Source: JAIVJZ01 sp036386515
Lineage (GTDB): Bacteria; Acidobacteriota; Blastocatellia; Pyrinomonadales; Pyrinomonadaceae
DNA: 64,000 nucleotides
Direction: 5' to 3'
Assembly (NCBI GenBank): GCA_036386515.1
Contig: DASVVO010000075.1
Coordinates: 25,317-89,316 of the forward strand
Positions within the stretch are counted from its first letter, which is position 1. Every line of letters starts with the position of its first letter. This document shows positions 1 through 8,409 of this stretch, in pieces. The notes under the pieces were generated by a model. The model was not told where the DNA came from and made no database searches. It saw nothing but the letters and a program-made list of their open reading frames with translations. The translations under genes were made by a program, and so were the position numbers.

Positions 1-1
1 C

Positions 2-226
2 CCGATCGAAGCGTGCATGTTCTGGATTCCCGACGAAGATCACCCGCCGTTCGGCCGCATCGAGGTTGACCCGGAACTGTGCATCGGCTGCCAGAAGTGC
101 ATCAGCAAAGGGCCGGAGGGCGCGTTTCTCGACGGCTGCCCGTGGGATGCCATCGAGATGGTTCCGACCGAGGACTGGGAAGCCGCGCACGGCATCACGC
201 TGCCCGACGCGCCCGGCGCACGCTAA
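2..226 (+). CDS. 4Fe-4S ferredoxin-type protein, 3' end only
   Basis: The window opens inside this reading frame, so the start and most of the protein are missing. The visible tail carries CIGCQKC followed 13 residues later by a CPW, giving the four cysteines of one 4Fe-4S cluster of the bacterial ferredoxin type, and ends about 30 residues later at TAA (224-226). Such tails occur in electron-transfer subunits of respiratory or redox enzymes, but which enzyme cannot be told from this fragment. It is convergent with the minus-strand respiratory cluster; only about 20 bases separate the two stop codons and no terminator hairpin is visible there. Confidence 0.75.
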   Translation, partial: PIEACMFWIPDEDHPPFGRIEVDPELCIGCQKCISKGPEGAFLDGCPWDAIEMVPTEDWEAAHGITLPDAPGAR

Positions 227-247
227 CACGTTCACTTCCAAAAAATT

Positions 248-1138
248 TCACTTGTGAGCGACGCGGCTCTTGATGGCTTCCACCGTCAGAGCCGCTAGTT
301 TTTTGGTCTCCTCCGGCATCCCCGCGGCCTCGCCCCGCGCGTAGCGTTCGATCTCGGGCAGGTCTTCCGCCGCGCCGACCAGATAGAGGGCGCGCAAAGC
401 CTCCCACGCGTTTTTGCCGTCGGGCGCGAGCACGAGCAACTCGTCGCCCGCACGCAGATGCGTCCCGGCCGCGATTGACGCTTTCTCGATCTTCCCCGCG
501 ACGGGAGCGCGAACTTCCTGGACAACCTCTCGCTCGTCGCGCACGCGCGCCACCATCGCCTCCCTCGTGACGGAAGAACCGACGGGCAGAACAGTGACGA
601 GCGTGCCAGCGTACCGTTGTTTGACGCTGTAAGGTCTGAGCATCGCCAACAACTCGGCGCGCCCTTCCGGATCGTTGAAGCGCGAGAGCGAGAGCGCGGC
701 CATCCGGCGCACGGCCGGTTCGTCGTCTCGCACGAGTTGTTTGAGCGCGGCGTGAAACTCTGTGGACTCGTTATCGTCACCCATCATCCACGCGGCGGCC
801 ATGCGTAAATCCGGCAGGGGGTTTTCCGCCACGCGCAGCACTTGCGGATACCAACGCCTGACGCTCTCGTCGCCCTTCACGATGCGCCGGTCAATCTGTT
901 CGAGCGCGTGCTGCACATGGCGCGGCTTCTGCTCGTCGTTCAGGTATTTTTCGATCTCGTCGTCGTCGAGTTCGCGCCAGAAGGTCGTGCCGTACCAGGA
1001 GAGAAACGGGAGCAGGATAAAGAGCGCGGCGACGACGGCGAGCGGCCACGGGGAGCGGCGGCGCGCGACCGCCGCCGTTGCCGACGGAGGGGCGGGCGCG
1101 GCGGCGCGATGATTGCCGTTTGCCTGTTCAACGTCCAT
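248..1138 (-). CDS. Membrane-anchored HEAT-repeat protein with biotinyl/lipoyl-like domain
   Basis: 296 residues. A Pro/Ala-rich cytoplasmic start is followed by one membrane segment (about residues 29-48, PWPLAVVAALFILLPFLSWY). HEAT-like helical repeats come next (residues 65-165). Then comes a beta hairpin of the lipoyl/biotinyl type (VRAPVAGKIEKASIAAGTHLRAGDELLV, broken here: VRAPVAGKIEKA then AGTHLRAGDELLVL), then a final helical repeat. The Lys of a true lipoyl site is not evident. It is the last gene of the respiratory operon. The ATG is preceded by AAGGATC at suitable distance. I infer a scaffold or assembly factor of the oxidase; the exact role is unknown. Confidence 0.7.
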   Translation of the reverse strand: MDVEQANGNHRAAAPAPPSATAAVARRRSPWPLAVVAALFILLPFLSWYGTTFWRELDDDEIEKYLNDEQKPRHVQHALEQIDRRIVKGDESVRRWYPQVLRVAENPLPDLRMAAAWMMGDDNESTEFHAALKQLVRDDEPAVRRMAALSLSRFNDPEGRAELLAMLRPYSVKQRYAGTLVTVLPVGSSVTREAMVARVRDEREVVQEVRAPVAGKIEKASIAAGTHLRAGDELLVLAPDGKNAWEALRALYLVGAAEDLPEIERYARGEAAGMPEETKKLAALTVEAIKSRVAHK

Positions 1139-1166
1139 CCGGTGTGATCCTTGTGCGCCCCGCCCG

Positions 1167-1592
1167 CTAAGGTGAAGGGTAAAGTTGATAGAGCATGAGG
1201 TAGACGGCGACCCCCGTGACGGAGACGTAGAGCCAGAGCGGGAACGTCCAGCGCGCGATCCGTCGATGTTGCCCGAAGTCGCCGCGCCACGCGCGCCGCA
1301 GGGTGACGATGACGAGCGGCACGATCAGGGCGGCGAGAACGGTGTGCGTCAGCAGGATGAAAAAATAGACGGGACGAATAAAGCCCTGCCCGGTGAAACG
1401 CGTCGAACCGTGATGATAGTGATAGAACAGATACGAGACGAGAAAGATACAGGAGACGACGAGCGCGGAGGTCATGCAGCGCAGGTGCGCGGTGATGCGG
1501 CGACGGGTGATGAAGTAAAACCCGGCGAGCAGGAGCAGCCCGCTCGTCGCGTTGAGCATGGCGTTGATGTGCGGCAGTATCGAATAATCCAT
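1167..1592 (-). CDS. DUF420-family membrane protein of the cytochrome oxidase cluster
   Basis: 141 residues with four predicted membrane segments and several histidines at membrane boundaries (HINAML, FYHYHHGS, LLTHTVLA). This pattern, and an N-terminus reading INAMLNATSG, match the DUF420/YozB-CtaM-like family, whose members are encoded with haem-copper oxidases and are thought to help assemble them. Location inside the oxidase operon supports that. It lies just 28 bases upstream of the HEAT/lipoyl gene. Family assignment is from remembered pattern, not from a search. Confidence 0.75.
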   Translation of the reverse strand: MDYSILPHINAMLNATSGLLLLAGFYFITRRRITAHLRCMTSALVVSCIFLVSYLFYHYHHGSTRFTGQGFIRPVYFFILLTHTVLAALIVPLVIVTLRRAWRGDFGQHRRIARWTFPLWLYVSVTGVAVYLMLYQLYPSP

Positions 1593-1774
1593 GGATGCCC
1601 GGAACGAAAAAAGATGCGCGGATTATAACACCCGCACCCCTCGGCGGTATCTGATGAAGAGGCAAAAGGACGTGTGGACGAAGGAGAGACGACGCGGCGG
1701 CGGCAACACGCCAGGCGACGGCAGGCGCACGGTTCGGCTTCGCATCGCCGGAAGTGCGCGCCGCCGAGACGCTG

Positions 1775-2014
1775 CTACTCCGCCGCTTTTTTCCCGGCGT
1801 GGGGCGCGGCCTTCCGGGGCGCGGGCGGCCGCTCGCTCATCTGTTCATGGCCGCAGCGTTCGCATTGCCAGAGCGGGAAGACGGCGGAAGGGTCGGCCTT
1901 GCTCTCGTAGAGCGCGCGGTCGGACGGGATGATCTTGCCGCCGCACTGCGGGCACGCGCGCCCGCGAATGCTCTGATGGTCGTTATTGAGGGCGAGCGCC
2001 TGTTCGTTTGCCAT
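1775..2014 (-). CDS. Small zinc-ribbon protein
   Basis: 79 residues. Two Cys pairs, CPQCGG near residue 21 and CERCG near residue 51, form a classic four-cysteine zinc ribbon; the C-terminus is Lys/Ala/Pro rich. No membrane segment or signal. It sits between the small CAMCK protein and the DUF420 gene of the oxidase cluster, transcribed with them. Possible roles are metal handling or nucleic-acid binding; nothing in the sequence decides. The 182-base gap after it (1593-1774) shows no further gene. Confidence 0.65.
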   Translation of the reverse strand: MANEQALALNNDHQSIRGRACPQCGGKIIPSDRALYESKADPSAVFPLWQCERCGHEQMSERPPAPRKAAPHAGKKAAE

Positions 2015-2032
2015 GTTAGCTTTCGTCGAAGG

Positions 2033-2287
2033 TTAGGATTCGTCCCGGTCGTCGTGCGAGTTGCGTTGCTTGTAGGCGACGACGAAGATCGCGCAGAAGA
2101 TGGCGACGGGCGGGCAGAGCAGGATCAAGGTCGCGAGGTTGAGCGTGCGCGCCGAGACGTTGTCGAGGTTTGCGGCCGACGCTTTGCACATCGCGCATTG
2201 CGCGATCGCGTCCGGCGCGAACAGGGTTGCGCCCGCCGCCAGCAGCGCGAGTAAAAAGATCAAGTTGCAGATCGTCGGCGTTCTCAT
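2033..2287 (-). CDS. Small exported membrane protein with CAMCK motif
   Basis: 84 residues. An N-terminal hydrophobic segment resembles a signal peptide (ICNLIFLLALLAAGATLFA), followed by QCAMCK, a CxxC pair on the outer face, and a second membrane segment ending in a basic cytoplasmic tail. I chose the ATG at 2287 because AGGTGA lies 5 bases before it; a GTG at 2296 overlapping the stop of the upstream gene is the alternative. Small CxxC membrane proteins in oxidase clusters may take part in copper or haem handling, but that is inference. Confidence 0.65.
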   Translation of the reverse strand: MRTPTICNLIFLLALLAAGATLFAPDAIAQCAMCKASAANLDNVSARTLNLATLILLCPPVAIFCAIFVVAYKQRNSHDDRDES

Positions 2288-2292
2288 TTCCT

Positions 2293-2871
2293 TCACCTGT
2301 AGGCGCGCAGGCCGAGCAGCCGGAAACTATCGGGGAAGAAGATAAAGAGCAGGCAGATGCAGATGACCAGCATCGGGATCAGCGTATAGACCAAACTCAT
2401 GCGCTCGTAACGCAGGTGCATGAAGTAGGCGAGAATGAGCGCGGCTTTGATCAGCGAGAGGCCGACGAGGATGGTCAACATCAGGACGAGCGGCACCTGT
2501 ACGTAAGCCAGAAAAACCTCGATCACGGTCAGGACGAGCAACGCGCCGAGGATGGCGAGGAACAGTTTCGTCGTGCCCTCGAAGTGAACCGGCACGGACT
2601 CGACCGGCACGTCGTCGCCCTCGGCGGCGAAGAGATTCCTGAGCAGGCCGTTCTCATACGCCCAGAGCAGCGGGACGATCATAAAGATGCCGGCGAGCAA
2701 GAGGCTGACGAGCATGAGGAAGAGGCTATCGATGGAGAAAAAGTTGCCCGCCCGGCGCACGTTCGATAGGGCGATCACGATGAAACCCGCCGCGAAGAGC
2801 AGGCAGATCGCGTTCAGGATCAAGTCCTGCTTCTTCATCAAGTTGCCGAATGACCCGAAACGTGTGCTCAT
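2293..2871 (-). CDS. Cytochrome c oxidase subunit IV (prokaryotic type), extended
   Basis: 192 residues. The C-terminal 100 residues have the three-helix pattern of bacterial oxidase subunit IV: FLAILGALLVLTVIEVFLAY, a helix with KAALILAYFMHLRYE (a hallmark of the family), and a final hydrophobic helix. The N-terminal half adds two more membrane helices, so it is longer than the usual 90-110 residue subunit. Lies directly downstream of two subunit III genes and its stop overlaps a possible GTG of the next gene. Start at the first ATG; an internal ATG 11 codons later is possible. Confidence 0.8.
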   Translation of the reverse strand: MSTRFGSFGNLMKKQDLILNAICLLFAAGFIVIALSNVRRAGNFFSIDSLFLMLVSLLLAGIFMIVPLLWAYENGLLRNLFAAEGDDVPVESVPVHFEGTTKLFLAILGALLVLTVIEVFLAYVQVPLVLMLTILVGLSLIKAALILAYFMHLRYERMSLVYTLIPMLVICICLLFIFFPDSFRLLGLRAYR

Positions 2872-2933
2872 GCGCCTTTAATCCGCCTCTCTTTTATGAA
2901 GTTTGCTCGCCGCCACATGTTATGGCTGTGGGT

Positions 2934-3605
<672 letters not shown>

Positions 3606-3608
3606 GGT

Positions 3609-4358
3609 TTACCTCCACAGGAAAAGGAGTGCGAACAGGTAGACCCACAGCCCGTCCATAAAATGCCAGTACAGCCCGATGGCGTCGGCGTGCGCGCGCG
3701 CTTTCACGGCCGCGCCGCTTGCGCCCGCCGCGTTGGTTCTCAAGTTCGCCGCGTCGCGCCGCGCGCGCAGCATCAGATAGACTAAACCGACGATGCCGCC
3801 GACGAGGTGGAGCGCGTGCAGCCCGGTCAGCAGATAGAAGAAAGAGCTGTGCGGGTTCGTCGCCAGGTAAATTCCCTGCCCGACCAAGCCCCGCCACGCG
3901 AGCAGTTGCGCGACGAGAAAGCCGAACCCTAAGCCGAGCGAGACGACGAGCCAACGCCGGTAAACGTCTGCCGCCCCGCGCCTGAGCGCGCGCCGCGCCA
4001 CTTCAAAACTCGCGCTGCTGGCAAGTATCAACGCCGTGCTCACCCAGAGCATCGAGGGCACGGAGAAGGCTTGCCAGCCTTGTTGCACCCGCGTGGAACG
4101 GAACACGTACGCGCTCGACAGCGCGGCGAACATCATCAGAATGGCCGACAGGGTCAACCACATGCCGATGCGATATTGCTGCGGCGTGGCGTCCGGGTAG
4201 GCGCGCCCGCCGCCGCCGCCGTTGCCGCCGTTCGGCGGTTGCGGCCCGCCGCCGCGCGAGCCGTTGCCGCCCGCGCGCCTGCCCGTGCCGCCGAGATGGA
4301 TACTCTTCGTTCCGGTCGAGACGCTGCCCGCCGGTTTAGTGCTGACCGTTGTGACCAT
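3609..4358 (-). CDS. ctaE: Cytochrome c oxidase subunit III (first copy, Gly-rich N-terminus)
   Basis: 249 residues. After a glycine-rich leader of about 55 residues come five membrane helices with subunit III signatures (YRIGMWLTLSAILMMFAALSSAYVF split around helix 1, GLHALHLVGGIVGLVYL, YWHFMDGLWVYLFALLFL). The helix corresponding to the acidic LHIYEWLH of the second copy lacks the glutamate here. Start ATG at 4358 is preceded by AGGGGAG and overlaps the end of the subunit I gene by 23 bases; longer in-frame starts would read an arginine-rich shadow of that gene. Confidence 0.88.
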   Translation of the reverse strand: MVTTVSTKPAGSVSTGTKSIHLGGTGRRAGGNGSRGGGPQPPNGGNGGGGGRAYPDATPQQYRIGMWLTLSAILMMFAALSSAYVFRSTRVQQGWQAFSVPSMLWVSTALILASSASFEVARRALRRGAADVYRRWLVVSLGLGFGFLVAQLLAWRGLVGQGIYLATNPHSSFFYLLTGLHALHLVGGIVGLVYLMLRARRDAANLRTNAAGASGAAVKARAHADAIGLYWHFMDGLWVYLFALLFLWR

Positions 4359-6324
4359 TACCTGAACTCCCCTGCACTCCTTGACCTGCCGCGTGCGCCG
4401 CGACGTTTCCCGCCGCCGCGTCCGGCGTCGTCTGCAACACGTAATCCTCCGGCGCGTCGGGCACGGCGAATTCATACGGGCCGCGATAGACGGTCGGGAG
4501 ATGGCCGCCGAAATTGTCGTGCGGCGGCGGCGTGGTCGGCGTCACCCATTCGAGCGTCGTCGCTTCCCACGGGTTGCCGCTCGCCCGCTCGCCCTTGAAC
4601 ATGCTCCAGATGAAATTGAAGAGGAAGATGAACTGCGCCGCCGCCGTCACGATGGCCGCGATGGTGACGAGCATCACGAGCGGGTCGAGCGGGCGCAAAA
4701 AGTCGTACTCCTGAAACGACGCGTAGCGGCGCGGCATGCCGACGATGCCCATGATGTGCATCGGCACGAAGATGCCGTAGACGCCGATAAAGGTCGGCCA
4801 GAAATGCAACTGCCCGAGTCGCTCGCTCATCATCCGCCCGAACATTTTCGGAAACCAGAAATAGACGCCCGCGAACATGCCGAAGATGGCCGCCACGCCC
4901 ATCACGAGATGGAAGTGTGCGAGCACGAAGTAGCCGTCGTGGATGAAGAGGTCGAGCGAGGTTTGGCCGAGGACGAGGCCGGTGATGCCGCCCGCGACGA
5001 ACAGCGAGACGAAGCCGATAGCGAACATCATCGGCACGGTGAAGCGTATCTTCGCGCCCCAGAGCGTGCCCAGCCAGTTGAAAGTTTTGATGGCCGAGGG
5101 CACGCCGATGGAGAGCGTCAGGACGGAGAAGGCGATGCTCGTGCGCGGATCCATGCCGCTGATGAACATGTGATGCCCCCACACGAAGAAGCCCAGGAGG
5201 CCGATGGCGAACATGGCGAAGACCATCGCGCGGTAGCCGAAGACGGGCTTGCGCGCGAAGGTGGAGAGGATGTGCGAGGTCGCGCCCATGCCCGGCAGAA
5301 TCGCGATGTAAACTTCCGGGTGCCCGAAGAACCAGAACAGGTGTTGCCAGAGGATGGGCGAGCCGCCCTTGTTCGGCAGCACGGCATCGCTGAAGACGAG
5401 GCCGCCGGGGATGAAGAAACTCGTGCCCGCGTGCCGGTCGAGCAGCAGCAACACGCCCGCCGCGAGCAGCACCGGGAAAGCCAGGAGCGCGAGAATCGCC
5501 GTCGTGAACCACGACCAGCAGGTGAGCGGCATCCGCATCAGAGACATGCCGCGCGTGCGCATGTTGAGAAGCGTGGTGATGAAATTGAGCGCGCCGAGGA
5601 GCGAGGCGATGCAGAAGATGGCGATGCTCGTGATCCAGAGGGTCGCGCCCGCGCCCTGCCCCGGCCCGGCGATTTTCCCGAGCGCGGAGAGGGGCGGGTA
5701 GCCCGTCCAGCCGCCGATGGGGCCGAGCGTGCCCGTGCCGCCGCCGCCGAGGAAGTTGTTGACGAAGTCCGTGTTGCCGAGGATCGTGCTGCCCTCGACG
5801 AAGATCGCCGAGATGAGCACCACGAGGCCGACGAGCGTCACCCAAAAGGAGAGCATGTTGAGGACGGGGAAGGCCATGTCTTCCGCGCCCACCTGGATGG
5901 GGAGAAAATAGTTGCCGAATCCGCCCTGCGGCGCGGTCGTCAGCACGAAGAAGACCATGATCGTCCCGTGCATGGTGACGAGCGAGAGGTAGAACTCCGG
6001 CGTCATCACGCCGCCCGGCGCGCCGAGCGGAAAGAGCGTTTCGAGGATCGTCCACTTGTGCCCCGGCCACGTCAGGTTCAGGCGCATCAGCACCGACATG
6101 AACATCCCGATGAACGCCGCCGTGATAGCGAGCAGCAGATACTGGATGCCGATCACTTTATGATCGATGCTGAAAATGTACTTGCGGATAAAACCCGTGG
6201 GCGGGCTGTGATGGCCGTGCGGTTCGTGCGCCCCGGCGGCGGCGGGGTGGCCGGCTTCAGCCGCTTCGGCCTGCGTCGCGGCTGCTGCGGCTGTCGGCTC
6301 AATCGGGGTCGTGGCCTCTTCCAT
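4336..6324 (-). CDS. ctaD: Cytochrome c oxidase subunit I (A1-type, aa3)
   Basis: 662 residues, twelve or more membrane helices. Catalytic features are all visible: low-spin haem ligand H119 (MHG), D149 in DMAFP (entry of the D proton channel), the CuB motif H335-P-E337-V-Y339 with the cross-linked His/Tyr and the channel glutamate, H384-H385, K413 in AIKTFNW (K channel), and H470/H472 in LAHFHL. Having both D-channel acids defines an A1-type proton pump. An Ala/His-rich N-terminus and a hydrophilic C-terminal tail of about 80 residues extend the core. GGGAGAGG precedes the ATG. Confidence 0.97.
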   Translation of the reverse strand: MEEATTPIEPTAAAAATQAEAAEAGHPAAAGAHEPHGHHSPPTGFIRKYIFSIDHKVIGIQYLLLAITAAFIGMFMSVLMRLNLTWPGHKWTILETLFPLGAPGGVMTPEFYLSLVTMHGTIMVFFVLTTAPQGGFGNYFLPIQVGAEDMAFPVLNMLSFWVTLVGLVVLISAIFVEGSTILGNTDFVNNFLGGGGTGTLGPIGGWTGYPPLSALGKIAGPGQGAGATLWITSIAIFCIASLLGALNFITTLLNMRTRGMSLMRMPLTCWSWFTTAILALLAFPVLLAAGVLLLLDRHAGTSFFIPGGLVFSDAVLPNKGGSPILWQHLFWFFGHPEVYIAILPGMGATSHILSTFARKPVFGYRAMVFAMFAIGLLGFFVWGHHMFISGMDPRTSIAFSVLTLSIGVPSAIKTFNWLGTLWGAKIRFTVPMMFAIGFVSLFVAGGITGLVLGQTSLDLFIHDGYFVLAHFHLVMGVAAIFGMFAGVYFWFPKMFGRMMSERLGQLHFWPTFIGVYGIFVPMHIMGIVGMPRRYASFQEYDFLRPLDPLVMLVTIAAIVTAAAQFIFLFNFIWSMFKGERASGNPWEATTLEWVTPTTPPPHDNFGGHLPTVYRGPYEFAVPDAPEDYVLQTTPDAAAGNVAAHAAGQGVQGSSGNGHNGQH

Positions 6325-6366
6325 CTTAGAATTCCTCTCCCTTCGGGACGAGTCAGGTTCGGACTT

Positions 6367-7242
6367 TTATCTCGCTGCGGTGGTGGCCGCCCCTTGCTTG
6401 ATCCCCATCGGGTATTCCTTGATCAATTGCGTGATGCGCCCTTGGAATTGCGCCTGCGGCAGAGCCACCAACTCGTCGTAGACGTTTGCGGGAAGCGCAA
6501 TGAGGTAACTCTTCATCTTGTAGTGAAGCTGGCCGCAAAGTTCGGCGCAGGCGAGTTCGAAACGCCCTTCCTTCGTCAGCGTGAAGTGCATCTTGATCGC
6601 CATGCCGGGCACCACATCTTGCTTGTAGCGGAGTTCGGGCACGAACAGGTCGTGCGTCACGTCTTTGGATTGCAGGGTCAGTTCGATGGGGCGACCGACG
6701 GGCACGGCCAGCGTCGTCACGACCTGATCGTCCTTCGCGTTCGCGTCCTGTTCGTCGAGGCCGACGAAGTTCAACTCGGCGTCCTTGACCAGCGCGGGGT
6801 CGGTGCGCCCGAAGGTTTTGTCTGCGCCGGGGTAGTGGAAATTCCACTGGAACTGCTGCGCGACGACGTGAACTTTGGTTGCGCCCGCCGGGGCTTCGTT
6901 CAGGTGCAACTGCGCCCACACGCGCTGTCCCATCAGGCCGAGCGTGATGAAGATGAGCGCGGTGATGGCCGTCCAGACGATCTCCAGGCGATTGTTGCCG
7001 TGCGAATAGACGGCGCGTTCGCGCCGGTCGCCGCGCGACCCGTAACGCCAGACCGCGATGCCGAGTCCGACCTGCGCCGCCACGAAGGAGATGCCGACGA
7101 CGATGATCGTGATCAGAAACTGCCGGTCGTAGGCCGGGCCGTGTTCGGAGATGTACGGCGGCAGCCACCAGCGTCCGTTCACGAACAGCCACACCGAGCC
7201 AATCGTCAACAGCCAGATCAATACTCCGAGTGCGCGACCCAT
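6367..7242 (-). CDS. ctaC: Cytochrome c oxidase subunit II with CuA centre
   Basis: 291 residues. Two N-terminal membrane helices (about 5-22 and 42-65, plus a third hydrophobic stretch at 88-106) precede the periplasmic cupredoxin domain. The CuA ligands are complete: H197, C232, E234, C236, H240 and M243 in the order H...C-x-E-x-C-x3-H-x2-M. No CXXCH follows, so it is not a caa3-type fused subunit; electrons must come from the separate multihaem cytochrome or the cupredoxin-like lipoprotein encoded upstream. AAGGAG precedes the ATG. Confidence 0.95.
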   Translation of the reverse strand: MGRALGVLIWLLTIGSVWLFVNGRWWLPPYISEHGPAYDRQFLITIIVVGISFVAAQVGLGIAVWRYGSRGDRRERAVYSHGNNRLEIVWTAITALIFITLGLMGQRVWAQLHLNEAPAGATKVHVVAQQFQWNFHYPGADKTFGRTDPALVKDAELNFVGLDEQDANAKDDQVVTTLAVPVGRPIELTLQSKDVTHDLFVPELRYKQDVVPGMAIKMHFTLTKEGRFELACAELCGQLHYKMKSYLIALPANVYDELVALPQAQFQGRITQLIKEYPMGIKQGAATTAAR

Positions 7243-7262
7243 GGAGTTCTCCTTTAGCTCAT

Positions 7263-7329
7263 CGTGAACTCGTGAACTCGTGAACAGTTAAAACCGGCGC
7301 TTATCTATGAGACGAGTTCAAGATTCACT
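7263..7329. repeat. Degenerate inverted repeat built on an 8-bp unit (CGTGAACT)
   Basis: Three head-to-tail copies of CGTGAACT (7263-7285, the last incomplete) face a matching arm at about 7311-7328 that pairs with them apart from a one-base bulge and a short mismatched stretch. It fills the gap between the heme O synthase and subunit II genes, and its right arm enters the end of the heme O synthase gene. Architecture resembles the 7-bp hairpins described elsewhere in the window. Confidence 0.5.
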
Positions 7330-8269
7330 GATTGATGACCATCAGAACAAAAAGAACGGGCAAGTACAGAACGGAAGCCAGAAGCACGCGGCGCGCGTTG
7401 CGGCGTGAGAGCGTAACGGCGGCGGCGATGCTGCTCCACAGAAAGAGCGCGCCGAGCACGAGCGCGCCGAAGAAATAGATCGCGCCCGAGATGCCGAGCG
7501 CGGCCGGGGCGAGGCTGACGGGGACGAGCATGAGCGTCCACAGGACGATCTGCTGCTTCGTCAGACGCCCTTCCGGCTCAACCACCGGCAGCATCAGGAT
7601 TCCCGCCCGCGCGTAGTCTTCGCGGTACATCCAGGCGATGGCGAAGAAATGCGGGAACTGCCAGAGGAACAGGATCGCGAACAGCACCCACGCCTCTAGG
7701 CCCACATGGTTCGTCGCCGCCGCCCAGCCGAGGAGCGGCGGGACAGCGCCGGGGAAAGCCCCGACCAGCGTGGAGAGCGAGGTGCGCGTCTTGAGCGGCG
7801 TGTAACAGAGCAGGTAGCCGACGATGACGCTCGCGCCGCACAAGGCCGAGAGCGCGTTGACGAAGGCCGCCAGGTAAATCTCCGCGCCGATGGTCAAGCC
7901 CAGGCCGAAGACGAGAGCCGCGCGGGGCGTCAGGATGCCGAGCGGCAGCGGGCGGCGCGCGGTGCGCCGCATCAAACGATCCAGATCGCGCTCCATCCAT
8001 TGATTGAGCGCGGAGATGCCGGAGCACAGCGCGGCGACGCCGATGAGCGTGTGCGCGAAGAGCGGGTAATCGAACGCGCCGCGCGTCGAGCCGAGCAGGA
8101 ACCCGGCGGAGGTCGTGAGCGCGACGAGAAAGGTGATGCGCGGCTTCGTCAACTCGTAATAGGCCGATAGTTTTTCGCGCGCCTCGATGCGCCCGCCCCC
8201 ACCCGCCGCCACGACGGCGACGGCGGGCGGGACGGACTGCTCGATCTCTTCGACAGCGATTGTTTCCAT
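7325..8269 (-). CDS. ctaB: Protoheme IX farnesyltransferase (heme O synthase)
   Basis: 314 residues, UbiA-superfamily prenyltransferase with about eight membrane helices. The first aspartate-rich motif reads NQWMERDLDRLMRR followed by RPLP; a second motif, YREDYARAG, lies in the loop after the central helices. It farnesylates haem B to haem O, the precursor of haem A needed by the adjacent aa3 oxidase. Placement immediately upstream of subunit II is typical. A 45-residue hydrophilic leader precedes the first helix. Confidence 0.93.
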   Translation of the reverse strand: METIAVEEIEQSVPPAVAVVAAGGGGRIEAREKLSAYYELTKPRITFLVALTTSAGFLLGSTRGAFDYPLFAHTLIGVAALCSGISALNQWMERDLDRLMRRTARRPLPLGILTPRAALVFGLGLTIGAEIYLAAFVNALSALCGASVIVGYLLCYTPLKTRTSLSTLVGAFPGAVPPLLGWAAATNHVGLEAWVLFAILFLWQFPHFFAIAWMYREDYARAGILMLPVVEPEGRLTKQQIVLWTLMLVPVSLAPAALGISGAIYFFGALVLGALFLWSSIAAAVTLSRRNARRVLLASVLYLPVLFVLMVINQ

Positions 8270-8409
8270 GAAATGCCTGTGGAGCGAAACTTAAAGTTTA
8301 ATGTTAGCGGCTGAACTTGAATTCAAGTGTCGCATCCCCCGCTCCGGGGTGGCAAGCCGCTTCGCCCCGTCGAAACATGAAATAAATCAGCGCGTCGGCC
8401 GCGCCCCGT

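Noticed and set aside
4381..7257. 958-codon open frame on the plus strand opposite the oxidase subunit I and II genes
   Set aside because: Its product is a charged, low-complexity His/Glu/Arg chain, the typical antisense shadow of a GC-rich membrane-protein gene; the opposite strand has full catalytic motifs.
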